Assembly (NCBI RefSeq): GCF_950295315.1
Contig: NC_080179.1
Span: 74,047,174-74,111,173 of the forward strand
DNA length: 64,000 nt
DNA from: Erinaceus europaeus
Taxonomy: Eukaryota; Chordata; Mammalia; Eulipotyphla; Erinaceidae
Direction of reading: 5' to 3'
A program made the position numbers and the translations under genes. Of the stretch, positions 9,746-20,812 are shown in pieces; position 1 is the first letter of the stretch; every line of letters begins with the position of its first letter. The notes beneath the pieces are model-generated. The model saw only the letters and a list, made by a program, of their open reading frames with translations. It did no database searches and was not told the DNA's origin.

Positions 9746-10064
9746 GGACCACAGTCTCCTCTTATCTTTACCTCAAAGTCTCCTTGACACTCTTCCCATG
9801 GTCTCTGCATAATTATTTCTATGCCTGCATTTCTTCCTTTTTAGAGCATTTTTCGTGTTTATTTAAGGTTCACCCTAATGGTCTCATTTTAATCTAGTCA
9901 CCTCTGTAAGGACTCTTGTTTCCAAATGAGTTCACTTTCTGAGATAGTAGGACTTGAGCATATTGGGAGGGGATAGACAAATCCAGTTTTAGCCTATAAG
10001 ACTCTTCATTTGTGATTTCATATCTCTCAGCTCTGTTTCCTCTGTTGGTTCATAAAATATGATA

Positions 10065-10335
10065 GTTGGTGTCCGGCGGCAGCGCAGCGGGTTAAGCGCA
10101 CGTGGCGCAAAGCACAAGGACCGGCGTAAGGATCCCGGTTCGAGCCCCCGGCTCCCCACCTGCAGGGGAGTCGCTTCCCAGGCGGTGAAGCAGGTCTGCA
10201 GGTGTCTGTCTTTCTCTCCCCCTCTCTGTCTTCCCCTCCTCTCTCCGTTTCTCTCTGTCCTAACAACGACGACATCAACAACAATAATAATAACCACAAC
10301 AAGGCTACAACAAGGGCAACAAAAGGGAAAAAAAA
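10065..10335 (+). mobile_element. SINE-A just upstream of UGGT1 exon 2
   Basis: Intact head GTCCGGCGGCAGCGCAGCGG, A-box region, CCCGGTTCGAGCCCCCGGC B box, CT body, tail AACAAAAGGGAAAAA. It ends about 265 bp before the exon. Confidence 0.9.
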
Positions 10336-10601
10336 TGATTGTATGCAATCTGCTGTGCCAGCAACTGACTTAGAAACCTGGTGTAGTATGGACATCCCGG
10401 GAGGTGAAGTGGGTTTTAGTAGAGAGATTGTAACTCTTCAGTTATGTGTTAACCAGTGTTACGCATCTGAGTGTTAGGTGCTGTTACAGCTTGGAAGAAC
10501 TGCTTCTATAATGCTTAGGTCATTTTTTATCTCTTAAGTATTACGATTCAGGTTTGTAAATGTTTTTGTGGCATTTTTTTTTTTTTCCCCCTCCTCTTTA
10601 G

Positions 10602-10737
10602 GGATTTGCTGCAGAATGGGCCTTCTGGTTGTCCTAGCTGGACTGTGGCTGTGCTCCTCAGTCAAGGCAGATTCCAAAGCCATCACGACCTCTCTTACCA
10701 CGAAATGGTTTTCCACTCCCTTGTTGTTAGAAGCCAG
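10602..10737 (+). CDS. UGGT1: UGGT1 exon 2: start Met, signal peptide, start of TRXL1
   Basis: Acceptor follows a T/C-rich tract ending TTTAG; donor is CAG|GTAAGA. The Met codon at 10616 begins a textbook signal peptide: hydrophobic core LLVVLAGLWLC, then SSVKA with probable cleavage after Ala18, followed by DSKAITTSLTTKWFSTPLLL, a UGGT1 hallmark. The frame is open upstream of this Met (residues GICCR), matching the longer human annotation whose start lies in exon 1; no such start was found here, so this Met is taken as the start. Ends in phase 2. Confidence 0.96.
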
Positions 10738-13700
10738 GTAAGAAGACGTCTTTTTCCTTCCATATGCATGAGTACAAACTACAGACTGCTAGTGAGTATT
10801 CAAGAGTCTCTTTGGGAGCGAGGTGAGGACTGTCATGTGCTTTTGCTCAGTCTCTCAGTGCATACCTTGCTGAACGCCATCCCAGCACTCTTAGGGCAGG
10901 GTTGTGAGCAGGATGAGGGAATACTGACTCTCGGGGTACTGAGGACCTTCTGTAGAAGTATATTGCGTGCGTGGTCCGGGAGGTGGCGCAGTGGTAAAGC
11001 TTTGGACTCGCAAGCATGAGGTCCCGAGTTTGATCCCCGGGCAGCACACGAGCCAGAGTGATGTCTGGTTCTTCTCTTTCCTCCTATCCTTCTCATAAAT
11101 AAATAACATCTTTTTTTTAAAAAAAGAAGTATATTGCGTGGACTGGGGAGATAGCATAGTGGTTCTGTAAATGATTCCCCCCCTTTTGTTGCCCTTCTTG
11201 TTTATCGTTGTTGTTGTTGTTGTTATTGCTGTCATTGTTGGGTAAGACAGAGAGAAATGGAGAGAGGAGGGGAGACAGACGGAGAGAGAGAGACACCTGC
11301 AGACCTGCTTCACTGCTGTGAAGTGACCCCCCTGCAGGTGGGGAGCCGGGGTCTTGAACTGGCATCTTCACGCTTGGCCTTGCACTTCACGCCACATGGC
11401 TTAACCCTCTGCGCTACCGCCCGACTCCCTCCTGGAGGTAATTTTTCCCGTTTTTGTTGCCCTTGTTGCCCTTGTTGTGGTTGTTATTGTTATAGCTGTT
11501 GTTGTTGGATAGAAATGGAGAGAGATGGGGCAGACAGAGAGGGGGAGAGAAAGATAGACAGCTGCAGACCTGCTTCACCGCTTGTGAAGTGACCCCCCCT
11601 ACAGGTGGGGAGTTGGGGGCTCGAACCTGGAACCTTACGCCAGTCCTTGTACGGGTCCTTGCGCTTTGCACCATGTGCCCTTAAACCCACTGCGCTACCA
11701 CCCAACCCCCCTGAATATGTTTCAAGCGGCTCTCATTCTAATAGAAATACTGTGTAAATAAACTACTGTTAGTAAATAGTAATTACTCATTTGCTAGATT
11801 TTATATAGTTCAAGAAAACAGCACAATGGAAGTATAAATCAAGGGGGGGTGGAGGGTAGATAGCATAATGGCTATGCAAAGAGACTCATGCCTGAGGCTC
11901 TTAGTTCAGGTTCAATCCCCACCACACCATAAGCCCCACAACACCATGGGCTGAGCAGTGCTCTTGTTAAAAAGAAATATATGTATGTATCAGGTAGATT
12001 GGAGTTTGTAGTTTATATTTTCATTTATGAATTCCATGTTCATAAACAAGTCAGTAAACTCTTTGATTCTACTTTGTTTCCATATATATATATGTATATT
12101 GATTTTGAGAGGGAGGGCAGGAGAGAGAGAGAGAGATCCCCTGCAGCACTGCTTCACCTCTTGTGAAACTTACCCCTGTAGGTGGGGTCTTTTTAAAACT
12201 TAGAGAGAACGGGAACGAGAGACCCAGACATCACATGGAGTGCCAGGGATCAAACTCAGAATTTGATGCTTGAGGGTCCAATACTACTGTGTCGCTTCAG
12301 GCCAGTATCCTCTAGTCTCTATTCAAAACATCATATTTCTGAGTGATTGTGAGGATTGGAGGTCGTGGGTGAATTTATCAAATAGTTCCTGTCACATAGT
12401 AGACCATCCTTCAACATTCACTGCACTTTCCCTTTTGGTTCTGTACGGGAAGTAGACCCATCCTGACCTTGTACAGCAACTTTGGAAATATAAGAAAAGA
12501 AGTGTACTGCCTTATTTATGCTATCCTGGATACGTTCAGTTCTATTTTTAATTATTTCTAGTTCTATTTTTAATTATTTACCTTAGGAAACATTTTACGA
12601 TATTTCAAAGTGTTTATAAGTGGAAAGAATATATTCTTCTCCTACCTGTCACCTAGTTTTCATAATCATCAACTCAAGTTTTGCCACTCTCTCCCTCCCC
12701 CAAATGAATATTTAAAAATAAGTTCTAGACATCATATAATTTCACCTGTAAGTGTAAAGATTTCATCTGTAACTCTTCTGATTTATTTTACTAAGTGGAG
12801 TAGGTATGAAAACTGAAGAGCAATTTAAAACGAAAAGAAAACTATCCTGAGTACACTAGTGACAGTAAGCTAATTTAATAATAGAGCTCCTTGTAGTATT
12901 TTGTATGTTGCCTTCCCTGAGCTAGTTCAGTGGCTCTAGTAATTAATGTTCCCAAGACTGTTCAGCGCATAGATGCTGTTTGTGCAGTGGGATGGGAGAA
13001 ATCTCTGGTAATTATATGAAAAGCATATACTTGTTCAAGAGTGGCCTTTCAGAGGAGGAGCTTAGCTTCAGCGATCCATATTCTCACCGCTGCAGTTAAC
13101 GAGTGTATTATCCTTTTCTTCTTCTGCTAGCTTAACTGGTGATTGCAGCTTTAATTCATGACTTTAGTGCTTGTTTGAATATTATCTCTTTTAGCATCTC
13201 TTCTCTTAGGCTGTAAGCTATTATAAGGTTGGTATGAGCTCTGCATTAGTTAACTAGAAAATTGAAAAAAAAAAGTCACACTCAAGGAGATATTCTCTAC
13301 ATTATGATAGTAGGTAAGTTTTCATAAACCTTTCTTTCGAGGAGCTGTGCATTACCAGGAAATGTCTCTTATTTCCCCCACATTTCTGTGTGTAGCTATG
13401 GAGTAGAATGAGAGTTGTATACCCCAGTGTTGACAAGTAATGGCCAAGTCCTCCTTTGGCTAGGTCAGCTGAGATCCACCTCTGAAGGCTGGGGCACTTT
13501 AAGACAGTGATGGTCACGGCTACGTTTAGTATTACGTCTCTGTGAAGACGACAGTTAGTTTCCATGAGTCATTCAACTAGTACATGTCTTGTATTTTAGA
13601 GGATTTAAGCTTTTGTTTATCTTACCAGGGAGGGCCCTCAGCACTTGAATATGATGGTGCTGAAAATGGACTTGGGGGCCTCTCAGGTGTCAGGCATGTG

Positions 13701-14334
13701 AGTCCTGTGCTCTAATGCTGACCAGCAGCTCCCTACCCCCAAAATTGATTTACTTATTTTTGAAAATGTTTTTATTTATTTATTATTGGATTGGATAGAG
13801 ATAGAAATTGAGAGGAGTGGGGGAGATAGAGAGGGAAAGAGACAAAGAGATACCTGCAGCCATTCTTCACACTCCTGAAGTTTTTCTCCTGCAGGCGCTT
13901 GAACCTGGTTCCTTGTGCACTGTAATGTGTGCACTTAACCAGGTTCGCCACCGTGTGCCCCTTATTTACTTATTTTTTTATGAGAGAGACAGAGATCAGA
14001 GCATGGCTTGATCACGTGCAGTGCTGGGGACTGAACCTTGGGCTTTATGTCTGCAAGGAATGTAGTACTCTTTCTGCCTGTTGAACCATTTCCCTCAGCT
14101 AGAAATTAAAAGCTTTTGTTTATTTTATTTTATTTATTAATGAGAGAGTTAGTAGGATAGAGAGAGAAAGAGAACTAGAGCATCATTTTGGTACACGCAC
14201 TGTCAAGGATTGAAATCACGACTTCCTACTTGAGAGCCCAATGCCTTATCCACAACACTATAACCCGGAATGAGAAATTAATCTTTTAAATGAAGGTAAA
14301 TTTAGATTTACTTATTTTAGACCAGTGATACATA

Positions 14335-14379
<45 letters not shown>

Positions 14380-17300
14380 TTTTATTTTATTTTATTTTTA
14401 TTTTTTATTTTTTTGCCTCCAGGGTTATTGCTGCGGCTCAGTGCCTGCACCATGAATCCACTGCTCCTGGAGGCCATTTTCCCCCCATTTGTTGCCCTTG
14501 TTGTTGCCTTGTTGTGGTTATTATTGTTGTTGCTGTCATTGTTGTTGGATAGGACAGAAAGAAACGGAGAGAGGAGGGGAAGACAGAGAGGGGGAGAGAA
14601 AGATAGACACCTGCAGACCTGCTTCACCACCTGTGAAGCGACTCCCCTGCAGGTGGGGAACTCGGGGCTCGAACCGGGATCCTTACGCTGGTCCTTACGC
14701 TTTGCGCCAGGTGCTCTTAACCCGCTGCGCTGCCGCCTGACCCTCTATATATTTTAAAGGCTTACTTTCTCTCTCACTTTGAATTTTTTTTTAATTGCCA
14801 CCAGGGTTAATTCTGGACCTCAGTGCTGCACTTTGAATCCATTGCTCCTGGGAGCCATTTTTTTTCTTTCTTTTTCCTTTTTATTTGACAGGCAGAGAGA
14901 AATTGAGAAGAGAGGGAAGATATAAAGGGAGAGAGAAAGGTAGATACCCACAGACCTGTTTCACTGACCATGAAGCGTCCTCCCTACAGGTGGGGAGTAG
15001 GGGCTAGATAGTATATGCGCTTAACCAGGTGTGCCCCACCGCCTCCTACTTTCTTTTCTTTTTAAATGTTGATTTTGGGTAGGGACAGAGACATTGAGAG
15101 GGAGTGGGGGCGATAGGGAGGGAGAGGGGTCAGACACCTGCAGCGCTGCTTTCCTGCTTGTGAAGCACGGTCCTTGCAGGTCGGCACTGTGGTATGTGCA
15201 CTCGGCCAGGCAGGCTTGAGGTGACGACATCCTGTTGTATTACTAGCGGAACGCTGGCATGTGCATTTGGTGATCTTGAAAACTGGGGGTTTTGACTATT
15301 ACAAGATCACAATGTAGGCTACTTTGAGTCTAGAAAATTTTCTAGGGTGCCTCTTTTCCTTGGGAGGTCCCGAGGCTAAGTGCGCATGTTTCTTCTTTGT
15401 AAGGGCTTTCAGATAATAAGTGAGAAGAGCTGGCACTAGGAACCAGCTGCTCAGAATCTGCTCCCGTGGTTGGATTTTGCTAACAGATGGGATTTCATCA
15501 ACTTTCTCCATCCTTTTGTTTAAATTCCAGGTTCCTTGAGAATACCTGTGAAACTCCTAAGTGAATAAGTTACTAAGCTGATTAGTTATTAATACCTAAA
15601 AAGCTAGCAAGATATGATTATCATTAAATATATATTATAAATATTTGTGCATGATATAGATTGTGAACTTTAATTCAGAGCTTTAGACATTAGAAAACTT
15701 AAAAATCTGTTTTTACTTTCTTTAATAACAGCTTACATTAGAAAATCTTGTTGTCTTGTTTCTGATATTTCCCCCTTTTCTCCCAGTGAGTTTTTAGCAG
15801 AAGACAGTCAAGAAAAATTTTGGAATTTTGTAGAAGCCAGTCAAAATATTGGATCACCAGACCATCACGGTAAAATTGAAGCAAATGTTTCTTTGACTTT
15901 CATATCTGGGAAAATACTGTAAAAAAAAAAACAAAAACCGGTCTCTTTCACAGTGTATGTGGCACAGTATTAATGAAAAACATTTTTATTTTAAGAGATT
16001 TTTGATGCTAGCTAGTCAACGCAAACTAATGATTATCTTTGAAGTAGTTTATAACTTTGGCTACAAGTATTACCTTTGATTTTGTTCTTTTATGTTCCTT
16101 TATTAAAAGTGCTATGTGCATATTTTGTAGACATCAAAGTCACGTAAGATAATTTAGTATTGGGAGTTGGATGGTGGCTCAGTGGGTTAAGCGCACGTGG
16201 TGCAAAGCGCAAGGACTAGCATAAGGATCCCGGTTCGAGCCCCCGGCTCCCCACCTGCAGGGGAGTCACTTCACAGGCGGTGAAGCAGGTCTGCAGGTGT
16301 CTGTCCTTCTCTCCCCCCTCTGTCTTCCCCTCCTCTCTCCCTTTCTCTCTGTCCTATCCAACAACAATGACATCAGTAACCACAACAATGTTAAACAACA
16401 AGGACAACAAAAGGGAAAATAAATAAATATTAAAAAATAAAAAAACCGATAATTTAGTATTAACTTAATAACCATCTAATTTGATTCACTTTTTCTTTTG
16501 TTATAAATTAATGACCCGACTGATCTATTATCTGTTGAGTTCATTATCATTCAGCTAGTACCATCTAAAATGTTTCCCATTATGCCTGCAGGCCATTTAC
16601 AACTTGTGTGTCAAAGGAGCCGAATTAATGGCAGTGTAAACTGTCACTTGTTTACAGTTGATGATGTGCTTTTACAAACATTGTCTTTCTTGTTTTTAAT
16701 TTCAAGCCTTTGTTTATTTTCTGCCAGAGTAAGCTCATTGACACCGCTTGATTTTAGCGGCTCCATTCATCTTTGTCCAATTCTTTTTGCTTTTTTTAAA
16801 AAAAATTTTTATTTATAAAAAGGAAACATTGACAAAACCATAGGATAAGAGGGGTACAACTTCGCACAATTCCCACCACCGGAACTCTGTATCCCATCCC
16901 CTCCCCTGATAGCTTTCCTATTCTTTATCCCTCTGGGAGTATGGACCCAGGGTCACTGTGGGATGCAGGAGGTGGAAGGTCTGGCTTCTGTAATTGCTTC
17001 CCCACTGAACATGGGCGTTGACAGGTGGATCCACACTCCCAGCCTGTCTCTCTCTTTCCCTCGTGGGACAGGACTCTGGGGAAGCGGAGCTCCAGGACAT
17101 ATTGGTGGGGTTGTCTGTCCAGGGAAGTCTGGTCGCATCCTGCTAGCATCTGGAACCTGGTAGCTGAAAAGAGAGTTAACATACAAAGCCAAACAAATTG
17201 TTGAACATTTTCTTTCTTTTTTTTTTCTTTTTTTGCCTCCAGGGTTATTGCTGGGGCTCAGTGCCTGCACTACGAATCCACTGCTCCTGGAGGCTTTTTT

Positions 17301-20300
17301 CACCTTCTGTTGCCCTTGTTGTTTATCGTCCTTTGTTATTATTGTTGTTAGTATTGTTTTTGTTATTGATGTCATTGTTGGATAGGACAGAGAGAAATCA
17401 AGAGAGGAGGGGAAGACAGAGAGAGAGATAGAAAGACAGATAGTTGGAGACCTGCTTCACCGCCCATGAAGTGACCCCCCCTACTGGTGGGGAGCCTGGA
17501 GCTCGAACTGGGATTCTTATGCTGGTCCTTGCACTTTGCACCATGTGCACTTAACCTGCTTCGCCACTGCCCTACTGACACTTTCTAATCCAATTTAAGC
17601 TATATGTAGACGTGAATAGTTAAAGATGCTGATACAATGCTAGATAAAACCTTAGATATTTATTGACAGGTATTGGTCCTTTTTGAGGAGGAAACATGGA
17701 AAACTAATATTTAACTGAATTAATTTTTAGCTTTCTCTTGCCACCTTGTTTATCACTGGGACTCAGTGTCTGCAGGACTCTCCGCTGCTAGTGGCTATTT
17801 TTCCCTTCAGATAGAGGTGGGGAGACAGAGACAGAGAGATAGAGAGAGACACTGCAACATTATTTCACTGCTTTTGAAGCTCTTTGCCCCTCCATTCCAT
17901 GTGGTAGCTGGGCCTTGAACTTGGGTCCTCTTGCACAGTAATGTGAGTGCCAACCAGGTGAACCCCCTCCCAGCTCCCTATCTTTCCATTTCCATTAAAA
18001 TAATATTTTAAATGTCAAGAATGAACCCCCCCCCCCAATTGTACAAATGCTTTGGACAAGTACCTACAAGTCTTAGTGACACATGGCACAATTGAGTCAG
18101 AATTGTTTGATTTATCAAAAATCATTCCATTCTTAGTTATTTTGTAAAGCTTATCACAGTGGGTTGTATAGTGGAGTTTGATCACCAACATTTAAAATGA
18201 GATTTCTTCTGTTATTACTGGGTAAATTGATCATAAAATTTATTAACCACTTATTTGAAGTATTCACCATCAGCTTAAGGTATTCATTATTAACATTCTG
18301 AGGTATTTCTGGTTTCTTTTTCTACTTAGAACATGCTGAACAGCATGGAATTTTATCTCCTGTATTTTAAAATGTTAATATTTTTCTTAAATCATTTCTG
18401 AGTACATAATATGTGATTTAAAAGTCAAGCCTATAGAAGGCTCCATACAGAAAAGTTTTTGTCTGTTTTTTCTGTGTTTATTTTGCTTTTTATCCCTTTT
18501 TATTTGATAGGACAGAGAGGAATTCAGAAGGGAGGGGGGATAAAGAAGGGGGAAGAGAGAGAGGGAGAGAGGGAGATAGCCATCAGCAGCACCGCTCCAT
18601 TACTTGTAAAGCTTTCTCCCTGCAGGTGAGTACTTTGAACTTGAACCTGGGTCCTTTTTGCATGGTAACATGTGCACCCAACTGGTGTGACACCACCTGG
18701 TTCCTCTCCCATGGCTTTTAAAAATATATATATTTTATTTATTTGAGAGAGAGAAAGAGCACAATCCGCTCTAGCATGTGGTGGGGTTGAGCATCAAACC
18801 TGGGACCTTAGAGCCTCAGGCATGAAGGTCTTTTGCAGAACCACCATGCTGTCTCCCTGCTCTCTCCTGTGTTGTTTATTTTTTATATTTATTTATTTTC
18901 CCTTGTTGTTTTTTATTGTTGTTGTAGTTGTTATTTATGTCATTGTTAGATAGGACAGAGAATGGGAAGACAGAGAGGGGAAGAGAAGGACAGACACCTG
19001 CAGACCTGCTTCACCGCCTGTGAAGCGACTCCCCTGCAGGTGGGGAGCCGGGGGCTCGAACCGGGATCCTTGAGCCGGTCCTTGAACTGGTCCTTGTGCT
19101 TTGTGCCACCTGCATGTAACTGCTGCACTACTGCCTCACTCTCTCTCCTGTGTTTTTTATAACCATTAAATCAGTTTGTTTAGGCCTCAATGTTTTTTTT
19201 TTATTAATAATGAATATATACTTATATGCTGTTAGTCACTTCTTTCTTTTTTTGACTGGATCACTGATTAGCTCTGGTTTTGGTGTGGGGGATTGGCTCT
19301 GTGATTTCGGAGCCTCAGGTATCAGTCTTTTTGCATAACCGTTATGCTATCTACCCCTGCCCATTATTTTTCTTTTTTAAAAATTAAAAAAAATATTTTA
19401 TTTATTTATTTTTTTATTTTCCCTTTTGTTGCCCTTGTTGTGGTTATTGATGTCGTTGTTATTGGGTAGGACAGAGAGAAATGGAGAGAGGAGGGGAAGG
19501 CAGAGGGGGAGAGAAAGACAGACACCTGCAGACCTGCTTCACCGCCTGTGAAGCGACTCTCCTGCAGGTGGGGAGCCGGGGGCTCAAACTGGGATCCTTA
19601 CGCCGGTCCCTGCGCTTTGCCCCATGTGCGCTTAACCCACTGCGCCACCTCCTGACTCCCTTATTTTTCTTATAGTAAAAAAAGATAACTGTGTACTTTG
19701 CTTTATACCTTGTACTTTTCATTTAATAATCTGTCCGGTAGACTTTTCCATACTGGTACATTTTTTTTTTTCTTTTTCAAATAATTTGTTCCAACTGTTT
19801 AAATGTACCTCCCCAAATAACAGTTTTATTAGCATCTTAATATCTTGTGTTTCTGCATCACACTGCTCACACTGTTTTGTGGGTTGATGTGCTATTCTCT
19901 CAGGATACATAACAAAAATAAACTGATGACTGTTGTCTGTGTGGACTCAGACTATTTGGGCAGCGTAGATGGTGAATAAGTGATTTAGACTCTGATGTGT
20001 TAAGTGGAAGAAGAAGGTGAACAAGGAGGTGTTATGGCAACAAGGATGTGCCCATAAGCTCAGTGAGGCATGGGGCAGGGGATGGGGGTGACTTCCCAGA
20101 GGGGGAGATCTGACAGTTGAATTCTTCCTGAGGAAGAGGGCTGAGAGTTAGTCATCCGGGTAAGTGGGAGAACAGCGGTCCAAGTCACCTGTTTGATCAA
20201 AGGGAAGAAGAGAAGGGAGCAATTGCATTGCTTGCTCCAAGGAGTCTTGATCATTTGACGGTAGTTCTAGGAAGTAGAATGGTACAGTTTTGCTGTCTTA

Positions 20301-20754
20301 TACCCTTGCAGAACACAGTTTCATACTTCACAAGTTACCTCACTTTGATGTTTGCTGTCATGTGTGACTTTTTTGGTTAATGTTCTTCCTTGACAGGTAG
20401 TGATTTTTCCTACTATCATGCAATATTGGAAGCTGCATTTCCGTTTCTATCACATCTACAGCAGAATTTGTTGAAATTTTGTCTGTCTCTGCGTTCCTAC
20501 TCGGCTACAATTCAAGCCTTCCAACAGGTGAGTTCTGTGCTTACAGATAGTAGTGTATTTCTCTAGGGGTGTGTAACATGATGATTGAATATACTGCATT
20601 TGTCCTGGCCTGTTACAGAGTTGTATCTTTTCTTCCTGATATTGTCTATGCTTTATGTTTGGTTTAAAGTTAGTTTAAACTTAGTAAGCAAAACTAGTGG
20701 TAAATCTCATTTTATTTATTTTGGTTGGAGACAGAAATTGAGAAGGAAGAGGCT

Positions 20755-20812
<58 letters not shown>

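Larger units (their letters stand above)
4501..10601. other. UGGT1: UGGT1 intron 1 (start uncertain)
   Basis: Holds microsatellites (4662-4846), SINE-A - (4942-5222), family B - (5580-5696, resuming 6024-6090) split by SINE-A - (5697-6023), an 8-bp tandem array (6348-6379), SINE-A2-like - (6380-6510), SINE-C - (6515-6620), SINE-A - (7140-7365), SINE-D - (7375-7505), SINE-C + (7550-7675), SINE-A2 - (7740-7927), SINE-D + (8190-8300), SINE-A - (8710-9087), SINE-A2 - (9100-9313), LINE-like piece (9315-9425), SINE-D - (9560-9745), SINE-A + (10065-10335). The moderately CpG-rich gap 6700-7080 and gaps 5225-5575, 8305-8700 and 9750-10060 show no gene I recognise. Confidence 0.7.
10738..15786. other. 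UGGT1: UGGT1 intron 2
   Basis: Repeats: SINE-D + (10970-11124), SINE-C head (11141-11172), SINE-A - (11173-11425), SINE-A - (11428-11708), SINE-C + (11840-11975), SINE-A2 - (12085-12190), SINE-D - (12190-12310), SINE-A2 - (13745-13960), SINE-D/C - (13965-14100), SINE-D - (14105-14265), SINE-A - (14385-14745), variant SINE-A - (14785-15045), SINE-A2 - (15055-15215). The longest repeat-poor stretch, 12310-13740, is AT-rich with no feature I can name; so is 15215-15780. Confidence 0.7.
15870..20396. other. UGGT1: UGGT1 intron 3
   Basis: Repeats: SINE-A + (16162-16447), family B - (16800-17170), SINE-A - (17210-17580), variant SINE - (17735-17985), SINE-A2 - (18475-18705), SINE-D - (18715-18865), SINE-A - (18870-19140), SINE-C - (19235-19365), SINE-A - (19370-19662). 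The gaps 16465-16795, 17990-18470 and 19665-20390 show nothing recognisable. Confidence 0.7.

Noticed and set aside
10059..10373. Candidate tRNA genes from A-box/B-box matches (here and in every SINE head)
   Set aside because: The heads are tRNA-derived but lack a paired acceptor stem and continue into the SINE body and A-tail; they are retroposons, not tRNA genes.
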